DNA of 64,000 nt from Kappaphycus alvarezii (lineage: Eukaryota; Rhodophyta; Florideophyceae; Gigartinales; Solieriaceae), in assembly GCA_002205965.3 (NCBI GenBank), contig NADL03000665.1:496001-560000 (forward strand). Reading direction: 5' to 3'. Positions within the stretch are counted from its first letter, which is position 1. The number at the start of each line of letters is the position of its first letter. A model generated the notes under the pieces. The model was not told where the DNA came from. It did not search any database and was given only the letters and a program-made list of their open reading frames with translations. The position numbers and the translations under genes were made by a program. Positions 53,951 to 64,000 of the stretch are shown piece by piece.

Positions 53951-54543
53951 TTCTCTGCGATCCCTTGTCCTTATCAGACCCATTTTTTGCAGTTCTTCGG
54001 CTATTTTGTCTCGAGTTGTAGGATTTTCTCTTTCCCTGTTTCTTCGCCAGGGTCTATCCTCTCCTAAGAAGCATGTAACGCGCCAATCTGTGCATGAAAA
54101 GTTCGTAGGCGACATTCAAATGTTCATGGAAGCGCTCAAGTCTTCTAACGAAGAAATAATTGAAATGGAGAAGGGAAAATAGAATGGTATCGTGCACGCC
54201 TTGGGCAAGAGAAGAAGAAGGTCGCATTAGACTTCGAAGAGGGCGACAAGGAAAGAGAAGAAAGAAAAATAGCTCGAGCTTGAGAATTTCAGTTTGATGA
54301 TGGAATTTTTCAACAGAAATAAACGAATTGAACAGGTTGTTTTCGTTGAAGTCACAGTTTTAACGGGTACGCAAAGGAAAAGTCTTTTTTCATTCGCTAC
54401 GTGAGCTGTAAAACTGAGAAGGAAATACAAACTATTTTACTTAGAATTGAGTAATTCTTCCAATATATTGGGCCTTGAAGTGAAATACTGCGAACTCTGA
54501 TTAGGATAGAAACAGTTTTAGATGTTTCACATTATCATTCCAC

Positions 54544-54589
54544 TATAGGATAGAGCTGTAACAAGTGAATGTTACAGCTCTATCCTATA
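54544..54589. repeat. Perfect 19-bp inverted repeat (hairpin)
   Basis: TATAGGATAGAGCTGTAAC, an 8-base spacer, then its exact reverse complement. It sits about 40 bp beyond the end of the DDE_Tnp_4 transposase remnant. Could be a foldback element, a pair of abutted transposon ends or an RNA 3'-end hairpin. Confidence 0.9.
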
Positions 54590-54629
54590 CAATTCCAAGC
54601 TTCCTTTTGAAATCAACCGTCACTTCGTA

Positions 54630-55270
54630 CAGCTTAATCTCCTTAAAATACATTCCGCGGTCTCTCGGCAGTTGGAAATGTTCTTTTTGAAGTGCTCCGA
54701 GGCTTCACTAAGAGAATTCCCTTGAAACGGTGTCTCAAGAAAGGGCCTCTTATTGTATCTGTTGTCCCCGTAGATACAATAATGCTTACATTCCACGAGA
54801 AGAAAATTCTCTGATTGAATGTCTGTCTCAAACCTAACGTACAGAGTCCAATCGTGTTTTCTGCCTTCTATTGGTTCATAAACACGAGCGATGATTCCAT
54901 CAGGAATAGAAATTGCTTGAACTTGAGTGCATGCTTTCTTTAATTACCGTCATAGACAATTCTCTGGAGATTTTTACTGCCAGGCTTTTTGATTCCAATT
55001 ACTTTGTCATCTGTGAAAACAACACAGTTCTTTAATGCCTGATATTTCGGTAAAACAGCTGACCCATATGATTCCACCTTACCTTCAAAGTGTGACTGTT
55101 TATGTTCTCCAGTCAGAAGGTGTAATCTTTTGGCCAAGAATATCTCTACCGTTTCCCAGAATATCTCGCACAAATTAGCACTGTATTTTCCAAAGAAATC
55201 CTCATCTCCTTCCATCGCTGTGGGTTTGACATCCGTTTCATTAATACGGAAACAGAAAGTAGAAGAGAGG
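54630..55270 (-). pseudogene. DDE_Tnp_4 (PIF/Harbinger-like) transposase pseudogene
   Basis: Reads on the - strand as DEDFFGKYSANLCEIFWETV (pre-catalytic helices), CVVFTDDKVIGIKKPGSKN (first catalytic Asp region), RIVYDGN, then after a frame change near 54940 HALKFK/AISIPDGIIARVYEPIEGR and KHDWTLY, matching the G-I-x-x-V-x-G-P-x-E-G-R-x-H-D block, and CIYGDNRYNKRPFLETPFQG with FKKNISNCRE, matching the Y-G-D-x-x-Y and F-N-x-x-x-S-x-x-R blocks. Order and spacing fit the family. The frame is broken and the N-terminal part cannot be traced reliably. Confidence 0.82.
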
Positions 55271-55370
55271 TTTAGTATCTATTTCGGGATGTGCTCGTGT
55301 TCTCTTCAGCCTAACCAATTACTGGAATGATTATTTCGATGTGCTAGCGATTAAAGCGGAAGTGGAAACC

Positions 55371-55646
55371 TCATTCTACTTTATTCATAGCGTAGAATTT
55401 AACCGCAAGGGTAGTTTCCAGAACAGATATGGCCTTGGTCACATGGCTTCCGAAGTCTTTTCGTGCCAAAAAGTAGTGCTGCACTACTGTTGTAAGTAGT
55501 TTCGAATTATTGCCACTTACCCGCCTGCGATGAATAAGGAGAAGCACTACATTTCTCCACCTCTTAACGCGATGAAGTTTGACTGCGTTTGTTTCATTTC
55601 CCAGGCGAGTGCTCTTCATAGGGTTTGAATTGGTTGTAATGGGCAA
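55371..55646 (-). other. 91-codon open frame, unassigned
   Basis: Lies just upstream (in - orientation) of the DDE_Tnp_4 remnant and might be its N-terminal part or an independent remnant. Basic composition (LHRVKRWRNVVLLLIHRRR). Not recognised. Confidence 0.25.
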
Positions 55647-55931
55647 AAAGTAATTATTTATTACTGCACGAAGTGTTACAGGTATTTCTGTTCTGCAGAT
55701 ACAGTAGTACTTATGAAATTGCAGTTTTGGAGCAGGCGTAATTGCATTTCTGTAATACGCTTCACTAAAAGAGAAAATATCCTTACAGTTTTACATTCGA
55801 GTAGAATTGCAGTTAAGCTGCAGAATTTAGGTATGCGTAATCCCTGTACTGACTGAGAATTGTCCCAGCAAAAAATTCCAAAAGAAAACGGCAGGCCATG
55901 GCGCGAATCTCATTCTAGCCGACTCTGAGGG

Positions 55932-56249
55932 GTGGGTGTAATTCTATATGAGAGTCCAGCCCTGTTCAGCTCTTGTTACATCTCTTATCCCACACGACCA
56001 ATTCAAGATCCAAAACGTCCACAATTCACAAATCCCCTTGAGCTGCTGGCGGCTATCTTCCGCGAAATGCCCAACCACCTGCGTCCAACCAATACAACCT
56101 CCCGCTTCACGAACATAGACGGTACTTCTCGGTCGGAAATGAACAAAAAGGCTTTCAATCGTTACAGCCGCAATGTGCCATCCAAAAGTGCGGTAAGTGC
56201 ATCAAACGCTGCCCAGAAGGTTAAAAATCCGGGTGCTGCGGTAAGTTAA
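55932..56249 (+). other. 105-codon open frame, unassigned
   Basis: Peptide with LELLAAIFREMPNHLRP and a basic Ser/Asn-rich end (NKKAFNRYSRNVPSKSAVSA). It is followed by AGTTAAGA and could be a decayed gene piece. Not recognised. Confidence 0.25.
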
Positions 56250-56859
56250 GATATTCCAGGCTCCGATATCATTTGTACCATTTATGCCATGATGTAAAGA
56301 GACGGATTTGAAGTAGGGGACTTCAATTCCCACGCGGATAATTGGTTTGCGAGCGCCGGTAACTGAAATGGTGCCTCTGGCTTCAATCGTGTCGACGAGA
56401 GTTCTTTGATGGCAACAGTCACTCCAAGGGGCTCTCTTAAGTTCCTAAAATCACTATTGTCTGTAAAAGTAGCATCAGATGTAGCCCAGGGTACCTCCGC
56501 GTGACACTGAACACTGGAAAGAAGAAAGAGAGATATGCAGGAGCACTTGAGGAGTCAAAACTTTTTTGCCCCAAGTATCTTTGTGTAGCAGTCTTAATAA
56601 GAGGTATCATCTTCTGGACTCATTTGGATAAATTTGCTTCAAACCCTTTATCTTTCGAACGCTTATTCCATTATGCTTCAAACTTTAATAGAACTTTATT
56701 TTGATAATTTCCATATACTGTACCAATTTCTCGAGGTTCTTGGAGATCAAAACCAGAGATATTACAGGGAATCCCAGCGCCAAAGTATCCTGTGAGCAGT
56801 CCTTAAATCGGCGAATACCTGGTCACCCAGTAATTTCAAAAACAAAAGTTTTAAAACTT

Positions 56860-58500
56860 TTAATGATCCACCTCTGATTTTCTTGCAGTTCTAGGCCTTG
56901 GAAGGAATCTTTTGCTGTCCTTTTTTATCCTCCAAGACAGAATTATAGAACCAAGACTCTTCCCGAGCCTGGCACATTCAATCCTTTCCCTCTCTATCTC
57001 AGCGGCCTGTGACTCGCGCAAAGCCTGTCGTTCGGCATTTGCCATTTCTCTCTCAACGCGTCGATTTTCCATTTTAAGCGCAGTAATTTGATTTTGCTCA
57101 GCCTCAGTATTCCTTTGCTGTTCTCGAGAATGCAATGTATTTAAAATATCACTATTTTTCATTAAGCATCCTCTCTCGATGTTATTTTCTCCTGATTCAA
57201 TCCCCTTCCCGCCCGACCTCAATAATTTCAACCCACTGCAACACTCATTGAATAAAGCCTCGTAGTCATAGAAAGCCTGCTCTCTGCTCTACAATGTTGT
57301 AAAGTTTGTAATATCACATACGGTGTTATCATCGGTATCAACACCTTTCTTTTGAGAACACCATATTCCGCATGCATCTAAACAATTTGATATGTTCTTT
57401 TAATTCACCGACTGCGTGCATGCTGTATGAAGCAACTCACAGAGTGTGTATTTCATTACAGTAAAATTCTATTCCAGTCGAAGTGCGCTTGGTGATTTCA
57501 TTTTGGACACCATTCTTGAATGGAGAGAAAACTGTGTAATCCAAGACCTGAGCTCGGTGGCTGGTAGGAGCGGGTATACCAACTTCTAGCGTGAGGACTA
57601 AGTACTTATGGCCCTTACTTAGTTCCAGTGTTTATTCTTTAAATGACTTTGACCATTCCAAAAACAAAAAGTCATCCACTCCGGCGGAGTCATAATGGTT
57701 TAAAGGGAAGGAAATCAGAAGGCTTCTCGATGATACCAGCTAATCATTTGCGACAATGAGACTATTTCAATTGTTTAATGGTCAAAGGATTCTATACGTT
57801 TCCATCAGCACTAACAGCTGGCATCGGTGTCCAATGCTCTGCGTTAGATGACCATTTTAAATCAACTAAATTGCCCCTCACTTTAGTTCCAGTCACTCCC
57901 TTTGTTTGGGCGCGATGAGTCGTTTTTCTGGAAAACTCACTCTCATCAAAGTTGAAGACTTGCTCCGAGAATGTGATATCATATTCTACATAGGCCTGAT
58001 AAAGACAAGAAATTTGGGGCGCCAAATTCTCTGGTGACATAGTAATAGTCCGACTGTTTTCTAGGACATTTCTGCGTTTAAATCTTAAGGAGGGATGTCT
58101 GTGTAAGAATTAAGAAATGAGATTGTTCTCTAAGATACCCTTACTGAGAGGATGCTCCTTCTCTTTTTCAGTAGCGAGTCGAAAAATGAACATTTCAATA
58201 AGACATGTCAACTCGTCTCTTGATAAAGGTGTCCCACTGCGCGCAAATTCTTTGCATGCTTTGCTAATGATTCTTTACTTGTCTCTTGTGAGTACTGGAG
58301 GACTTCCTAGTCCCCTGCTGAGGGTATCCTCTCGTTTCAGTCCGCGTTGAAGGGTTAAAACCGCCACTTGATGTGCATTTGCAGACTTTCTTCTACTTCA
58401 TTTATTCTCTTTGACCCTTTTAAAGGCCTCCTAGATTCTTTGTTCAAATGATAAGCTTCCCATAGCAGCTTTTCTGCTCTTCGCGGCTCAAATGTTACCT
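56860..58500 (-). pseudogene. pogo/DDE_1-type transposase pseudogene
   Basis: Reading on the - strand: a psq-like N-terminal part (EVTFEPRRAEKLLWEAYHL, about 58490-58430), GLGSPPVLTRDK and a CENP-B-type HTH (RSGTPLSRDELTCLIEMFI, HPLSKGILENN, about 58330-58100), then the DDE_1 catalytic domain: VFNFDESEFSRKT (first Asp), VDLKWSSNAEHWTPMPAVSA, SAGVDDFLFLEWSK and TSHRAQVLDYTVFSPFKNG, then ACGIWCSQKKGVD, and a C-terminal coiled coil (56860-57231; TEAEQNQITALKMENRRVER). Stops occur at about 58270, 58090, 57795 and 57625, and the segment carrying the second catalytic Asp seems partly deleted. Family identity is well supported; activity is excluded. Confidence 0.85.
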
Positions 58501-59759
58501 CAGTTTCTTAAGCTGGCTGACGTGAAGGTTAGAAGGTCAGTTAATTGGATTTGTGGTTTAGGTCCCATGCGATTAGCGCATAGGGGTTTATCCGACGTAT
58601 TTAGCCGCGAAAATTCTATTTTGGTATCAACAAACTATAAAACGGATACACTCTTTTTCATTTGAATGTTTTAAAAGTTGTGGAATGTTTATGATGAAAT
58701 ATGGCCACATATAATTAATATATTGACACTAATTACCCAATTGACCATTAATTACTAAACGTGATGATACAGGGCCATTTCCAGATTCAAATCGCCATCT
58801 AAATACATAATATATGGTGTACCAGGACTTTTTCTGAGTATTGAGTGCCTTAATTGCGTTTCTGTGGCAATCGTCAACGGCACAATGGTTCTTGGTGAAG
58901 AAAAGGCCAAAATGGTGATGAAAAAACTCCAATCCTCTACCTGTAATTTTTTAAATCCGAAGCTTGTTGGACGGATCTTGCTCAACTTAGGTATGCGGAG
59001 GAACTTTCTCAAACTGTAAAACAGGCCTTTGATACACGATTAGTGCTTTTATAGTGCCTTCTGCGTGATCAGAAAGTTTAAGAATGATTTTGGGTTGTTC
59101 TGATTATAAGCACCGCTGGCTGACGTGTTGATCACTTTTTATGTCTCCATGCAGCCTCGGGCACTGTTTTAGACTCAGAAGAGAAATATCGTATCGAGCT
59201 GACCGGTCTGTCTTTAAGAATTTGCACTGGTTTGAAATCCGAAAATCGATACATTTCAGAGGTGTTCGAGCTCTGCACTCAATAGAACATTTTGAAGATT
59301 ATAGAACCATTTTTTAAGATCCAGTGCTCGTGGTTAATAGACAAATGGCCGGAGAATATAACAACACGCAGTATTTCTTGGCTCATATACTTTGTTAACC
59401 CGTTTGCGATTCTGTACTAACTTCGTGTAAAACCCATGTCCGATATTAGCATGTCACGGAATCCTTCGCGAGCATCGACTATGTCCTACATTATTCTCTT
59501 CTCGAAGGTGCGAGATCCATTTAATATAACATAAAATAAACTTTTGCCATCAGTTAATAGCTGTGCCGGTACATGCTCACACACATTAGAATAATGAGCT
59601 CTTTTGACGAAGCAATAGCAGCATCAAAAAAAATCGCTGAACTAAATTGTAGTTCAATTGGCGCTTATACTGTACTGCCACCGTCAGACCTGATTTTCGT
59701 GATCTTTTTTAATTAATTCTCTGTACAGACCATACCACTGCCATCCGCAGGGATTACAC
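58501..59759. other. AT-rich stretch without a gene
   Basis: Only short chance frames, including 58729-59012 on the - strand without recognisable content. Ends at the inner edge of the right inverted-repeat arm, where CAGTACAGTA occurs at about 59763-59773. Confidence 0.5.
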
Positions 59760-60672
59760 TGCACAGTACAGTAAGGTTATTTACGTCGACTGCCGACCAG
59801 CATCGGTCTTGGTAATGTATATCCACCCGAGTGAGCTCGAGGGCGTGTATTCCGGACCACTCGGCTCCCAGCTTGGACCTTTTATCTCCGCAGGTGAAGG
59901 GCACCTATTAGGCCAGTTATCGACTTTACTCATCTCTAACTTGGATCTCCAGTACTTGGCTGACATTGACTTTACTTACCCCCGCCGTCATAGATAACCC
60001 TAACCTAGCTAACTATTATTTGTATCTACCTGGCCACTCGGGCCCCAGAATAAACAGCCATCCCGGTCTTGGCTCTGAACTTGACTTCCAACTTCCGTCT
60101 TTTCAACAACCTTGCCAACGGCAACTTTGGCTACAGCCACGTTTACCCTCCCGAGTTCCCCTTCTCTTTTCCCCCCCCTATCCAATATTTATACTACCCC
60201 TCTCATTGTTCGTCTGTGATATTTACTCACACTTGGCTCCTCTGACTTCGGCGTCTATACACGAATAGGAACTTCAAGGTTGTCGTTGGTGACAACACCC
60301 CTTATTTCCAATGGAGATACTCAGCACTGCTGAACCACTACCACCTCTTTTTTTGTCTGATATTGCACCCCTCGTGTCTACGATTTTCTGGACTCGATTA
60401 ATCTCAGGGTTCTACCATTCTGTGGATCCCGTGCCGGCCTTACAACCCGGAGGACAATTATACTGTCCAGTTGTCCAAGGAATAACCCCTGTTCTACCAC
60501 TCCAATTTCTCCTCGCCGTCAGTGAGCTGTGCTGCCGCATCTCAGAATGCTAAAAGGGAAAGAGGGTTAGCGAATAACCTGTGGGTCTTGGTGTGTGTGT
60601 GTTGGTTTTCTCGTTACATGACGAGATTCCGTACTTAGACGAGAGAAACTGTGCACCGCGCATTGCACTACA
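59760..60672 (+). repeat. Right arm of a ~0.9-kb inverted repeat
   Basis: Inverted counterpart of 51967-52870. Overlapping + frames at 59809-59997, 59966-60268 and 60311-60553 encode peptides similar to those on the - strand of the left arm (for example FWTRLISGFYHSVDP against FWTRLIPRF). In - orientation its outer end starts TGTAGTGCAATGCGCGG, which would suit an LTR. Confidence 0.8.
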
Positions 60673-61229
60673 TAAATAACAGTTCCACTCATGACGGATC
60701 ATTTTATCGGCCTATGTTTGTACAAATTAAAGTACATAGGCACATCTGAGTTAGTGTAATCTCCAAGAAAAATGACAACTCCGAGCTATTTGGAGAATTT
60801 GTCTTGATTGCAAACGGGGAATCAGAAAAACCTATAACCCGTACGGATTCCTTTTCCCAGATTCTTACTCTTGAGCCTGACAGTATTCTAGACTGCATAT
60901 TTCACAGCCTTACTTATGCGCCAGATAATCGAAGCTAAATTTTTTTCGGACATTTGTTCATTCGTTTAAGCGAGCTTGGATATATCAACCATGAAATCTA
61001 GACGATATTTCGATAGCCAGGTGAGAAGCATTTTTATCGATCGACAGGACTTTAATGAAGTGTCAAGCGGCAGGTATTCAATCTTTCTTAAGTAATGGGT
61101 TTGTTTGATGTCCTGTTTCGCCGCGATTCAGAACAAATCCAGTAAAATCACACTATAGAGAAGATTCCTCGCCAAATTCGAACATCCCGTTGGTAAGGAA
61201 GGCGAGCAACGCCTGTAGAACATTGCCTA
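60673..61229. other. Short gap between the repeat arm and the Copia-3 remnant
   Basis: No gene recognised. If Copia-3 were complete, its RNase H would be expected here on the - strand; it is not visible. Confidence 0.45.
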
Positions 61230-62640
61230 CTATAATATGGTGAAGAACTCGGTTTGGAGGTGCTTCATACCTAATTCATCTCGATGATGCTTGTCAAGTG
61301 TCTCATGCCATAAATATTCTGCATCACAGGGTCCATAAAGAGCCCGTAGTATTTTCAAACATTTCTCAGGATTTAGCTCGAATTTTGGCATGGGCTTCTC
61401 TATGAAAAAGGTTCGTGCGAGTGGAATTGATGATTGAAGATGCGCTTGACGAATATCGTGAAATCCGAACACGTTTGCGAGAGATAAGAGAATAATTACT
61501 GAAGCCAGCTACTAAGTTGAGTTATTTTGCACCAAAAGATTCTTTAGCTTATCCTTATGTACAGTGATGACGTACTGCGCCTTATACTCTGGGTTTCTGT
61601 CGATTGTGGACGTGATAGTAAGAACAAATCTTTCTTTGAAAAGGTTTGCGTCCAGTGGAACCCCTCCTGGAAGAATCACCTTGAAATTGCCCCTTTTGAT
61701 GAGAACCTTGCTTGCTTTCTTCTTGACTCCACCCATCTCTCTTATTAAAGCGCGTTCATCATCTAGACCCAGTACTTCTGTGGAAAAAATTAAATCCTTG
61801 TTATGATACTTAAATTTTCTAGGGCTTTCATCCAGGTCCATAATCAGTGCTTGAAAAAAGAATTCTGGGGTCCAATATGGCTTGCTCTGTACCTCATTAA
61901 ACGGACGGGCTGCTCCTTGCACAGTATCACAGATGAATACAAGTTTCTTTCCGTAGTCGACGCCTTCAACAACTAACGTAACTAGCCACTCTCCAATGGT
62001 GTTTTATATCGCCTTCTCCCTCTAGAAAACAGATTTGTCTCCCGGCTAGTACGTGCGATCATATTCAGGGGGAACAGAATGATGGAGGGCACGTATGAGC
62101 GGTAAACGTGCCAGCTGATCTTCCATTTCCTTTTGGGCTATTGTAGCGATGGTTACCCGTTGTGTAAAAGTCTTAAGGTTCAAAAAATGCCATTATTTGT
62201 ATCTGTATCATGTACCATTCTTGCAATTCCGTCATAGAAATTTGCAGGTGGTCAATCAATTTAATGCGCATCGGTCCGAAAATCCTCTGGACACTGAGGG
62301 GCTAACTCGTTGGTGTTTTCGACGATTTTTGACAGCTCTTCAGAAAAGTCATTTATGTTCATAGTTTCCGTGAAAGATCTCATGCGAAACGTCTCAACAG
62401 TGCCGCTAACTTGTAGTTGACAGGCATCACTATATTATTCGTCGGCCTTAACCTTTGCCGTTTCCCCGTATACCCTTCGTTTCAGTTTTCAAAAAAGAAT
62501 TTACGAGCGGTTCCATGCAAATAGTGAACAAAGAATCAGCCTTTTGAGTGACAGAGAGAAGATACTGAAGGGCGCAAATCCCATACGTCCTGAGAGTCTC
62601 GAGAATACCCTGGATAATTTCTTCGTTCACATTTCTTGAT
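61230..62640 (-). pseudogene. Copia-type pol remnant (Copia-3)
   Basis: On the - strand: integrase tail with ALHHSVPPEYDRTY, PGDKSVF and REKAI, then VEGVDYGKKLVF and PFNEVQSKPYW, typical of the integrase C-terminus of one Copia group. Then the RT fingers VLIKRGNFKVILPGGVPLDA, KERFVLTI and EYKAQYVITVHKD, then VFGFHDIRQAHLQS (the D-x-x-Q-A-x-L-Q-S block with the first catalytic Asp), FFIEKPMPKFEL and LRALYGPCDAEYLWHETLDK. Several stops and frame changes; RT box C and RNase H are not seen. This is a third, distinct Copia lineage, because its sequence differs from both elements at 4.9-14.4 kb. Confidence 0.82.
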
Positions 62641-62683
62641 TTCCACTTGGGTTTTACAGTTATTCAATTAATTACTTTTACTT

Positions 62684-63426
62684 TTACTTTTCAGATTGTG
62701 GCGGGAATTGTGAGACCCTATGCAAGCGGTGATTGCCGGACGAATTGATCTCCTGGAGGTGAGCGGGAACAGTTTGTAATTCTATGCCTTTCGAAGCGTT
62801 TCCAATAGGGTTTGCCTCATGTAACTCATCCACTTGTGGGTCTTGAGCAGTGAAAATATTACAAAGTCTGGAGTAAAACCGAATCGAAAGAGGTCCTAAG
62901 AAAGCCTTTGGGGATGATTGATCGCCTCTGTCATTGAGAAATGGGTTGCATGAACTGCGAGCAATTTTTTGCTTCTGTAGTACCATTCTGGATGTGTCAA
63001 AACTTCTATTCATAAAGAACATAGCCAGATATGCGTCTTGATATGCTTATCCATCTTTTCTCTGGAATTGAGGTTCAATTCATTCGTAGTCAGAAAAGAG
63101 TCTTCCTTTATTGCATAAATACCAGAAACTTCATGAAGAAATTTTGTCGGAAACATCGGTAGGTAAAAGTACCCCTCTTTGTAAACCATATATGACGGTG
63201 ACTGAAAGCCCTCGAGGTATTTGGTGATTTCTTCACTGTCTAGTAAATCTATGCGAGGGTCTAAACTTGAAGAACTGGTACTAAATTGTGAGGATAAAAA
63301 CTCCAGCTTATTCGTGGCAATATCCAACAGGTTCTCAGTGATTCGATCTTTGAACATCGAAGTAGATATTTTCAGGAAATTCCTTTTGATTCTGGCATTG
63401 AACTGCGATCGGGATAGTGGTGCCAT
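62684..63426 (-). other. Unassigned frames upstream of Copia-3 pol
   Basis: Two - strand frames that overlap at 63010-63022 and join with a frame change: FNARIKRNFLKISTSMFKDR, DSEEITKYLEGFQSPSYMVY, then YLAMFFMNRSFDTSRMVLQK and NPFLNDRGDQSSPKAFLGP. Position and strand suggest the gag and early pol part of Copia-3, but no zinc knuckle or protease motif is visible. Confidence 0.4.
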
Positions 63427-63462
63427 CTTGAATGTGATCCAACATAACCACTTTAGTCTTTT

Positions 63463-63903
63463 CTATAAACGAGCGATCTTAACGTTAACGTGAAGAAAGG
63501 TGCAGCAAGATCGAGTCCTAATTCCGGATTGTCGTAGGACACGTTTCGCTGCACGAATACTTTTACCCTGGCAATCCAAGTACTGAATAAATAGCCTTTT
63601 CTCTGTTGGTAAAGATAGTTCATTCCAGAGAAGAGTCGGGGTGAAATAAAACGGCTGAACTACGCAAAAATACGTTACCGCAGCAAATTCATACTTATTT
63701 CTTGGGTTCTTGTTGTCTGTTGAGATTTGCATGGCCAAGCTACCTTTTGTACTTAAACCAGTCAGGAAGCTGTTTGTGGTGTACACCATTTCCAGCGTGT
63801 ATTCGCTGTTTTTATTGATGGCCCTTAATTTCGAAGAATTTTTAAATGGTGCAAAAAAGTTGTACTCGCTACTGCTGTCCGCTAGGATCATTAACGTATG
63901 CAT
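63463..63903 (-). other. 146-codon open frame, unassigned
   Basis: Intact - strand frame: ILADSSSEYNFFAPFKNSSK, YTTNSFLTGLSTKGSLAMQI, FTPTLLWNELSLPTEKRLFI and GKSIRAAKRVLRQSG. Same strand as, and directly upstream of, the Copia-3 frames, so it may be part of that element. Not recognised. Confidence 0.35.
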
Positions 63904-63925
63904 ATAGTGATGGCCATTTGTCCTT

Positions 63926-63964
63926 TCCTATCTTACCTCAAGGTAACCTCAACGTAAGATAGGA
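63926..63964. repeat. 11-bp inverted repeat
   Basis: TCCTATCTTAC and its exact reverse complement GTAAGATAGGA, separated by 17 bp. Lies 23 bp from the start of the 63463-63903 frame. Function unknown. Confidence 0.8.
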
Positions 63965-64000
63965 TAAAATCACTTGTATTCTGTTGTATAATATTCATTT

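Noticed and set aside
1..64000. CRISPR arrays, rRNA and tRNA genes
   Set aside because: No repeat-spacer pattern, no rRNA core sequence and no convincing tRNA B-box with cloverleaf found by reading.

Overview
The window is nuclear DNA of a photosynthetic eukaryote, most likely a red alga or a close relative. This rests on gene content: a cycloartenol-type oxidosqualene cyclase (Tyr, His and Ile at the three cycloartenol-specific positions), a bacterial-type Mfd helicase with a probable plastid transit peptide and no UvrB-like module, and an alpha-carbonic anhydrase with a twin-arginine lumen-targeting signal. Genes are compact and nearly intron-free; only one GT-AG intron (145 bp, in a DnaJ gene) can be defined securely. 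Gene-dense islands alternate with transposon-filled stretches. The species is an inference; no rRNA or organelle marker is present.

Layout. 1-15.1 kb is transposon territory: a complete but dead Tc1-like element (582-2087, TA-flanked, ~110-bp TIRs), an unexplained 2.2-kb stretch, then a second Tc1-like element (4315-15080) split twice by Copia-type LTR retrotransposons (about 4868-8906 and 9259-14437). 16.3-47.0 kb is the gene island, in order: a coiled-coil protein (+), plastid Mfd (+), a type I membrane protein (-), a peroxisomal ABCD half-transporter (+), an alpha-carbonic anhydrase (+), an ER-type DnaJ (-), a CENP-C-like kinetochore protein (-), a short VPS13-family lipid-transfer protein (+), a glucose-6-phosphate 1-epimerase-like protein (-), cycloartenol synthase (+) and EIF1AD (-). 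From about 47.1 kb to the end the DNA is visibly AT-richer and holds decayed mobile elements: a DDE_Tnp_4 (Harbinger-like) transposase, a pogo/DDE_1 transposase, a third Copia-type pol, a ~0.9-kb inverted repeat pair (51.97-52.87 and 59.76-60.67 kb), and several coherent open frames I cannot name.

The genes do not form an operon-like pathway; they are ordinary nuclear housekeeping genes in mixed orientations, with divergent pairs sharing short intergenic regions. Almost every conserved gene is broken by one-base frameshifts, many of them at homopolymer runs, yet keeps full-length conserved protein in alternating frames. I read this as base-level assembly error, not pseudogenisation, so the genes are annotated as single CDS spans. 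The transposons, in contrast, carry real stops, deletions and lost catalytic residues.

The most notable items are the CENP-C-like gene with an array of 55-residue repeats that each carry an RGSRRSKR-type motif resembling the arginine anchor of its own C-terminal CENP-C motif; a Copia element with a Tudor/Agenet-like domain between integrase and reverse transcriptase; the double nesting of retrotransposons in one Tc1 element; and the inverted-repeat-bounded region near 52-60.7 kb.
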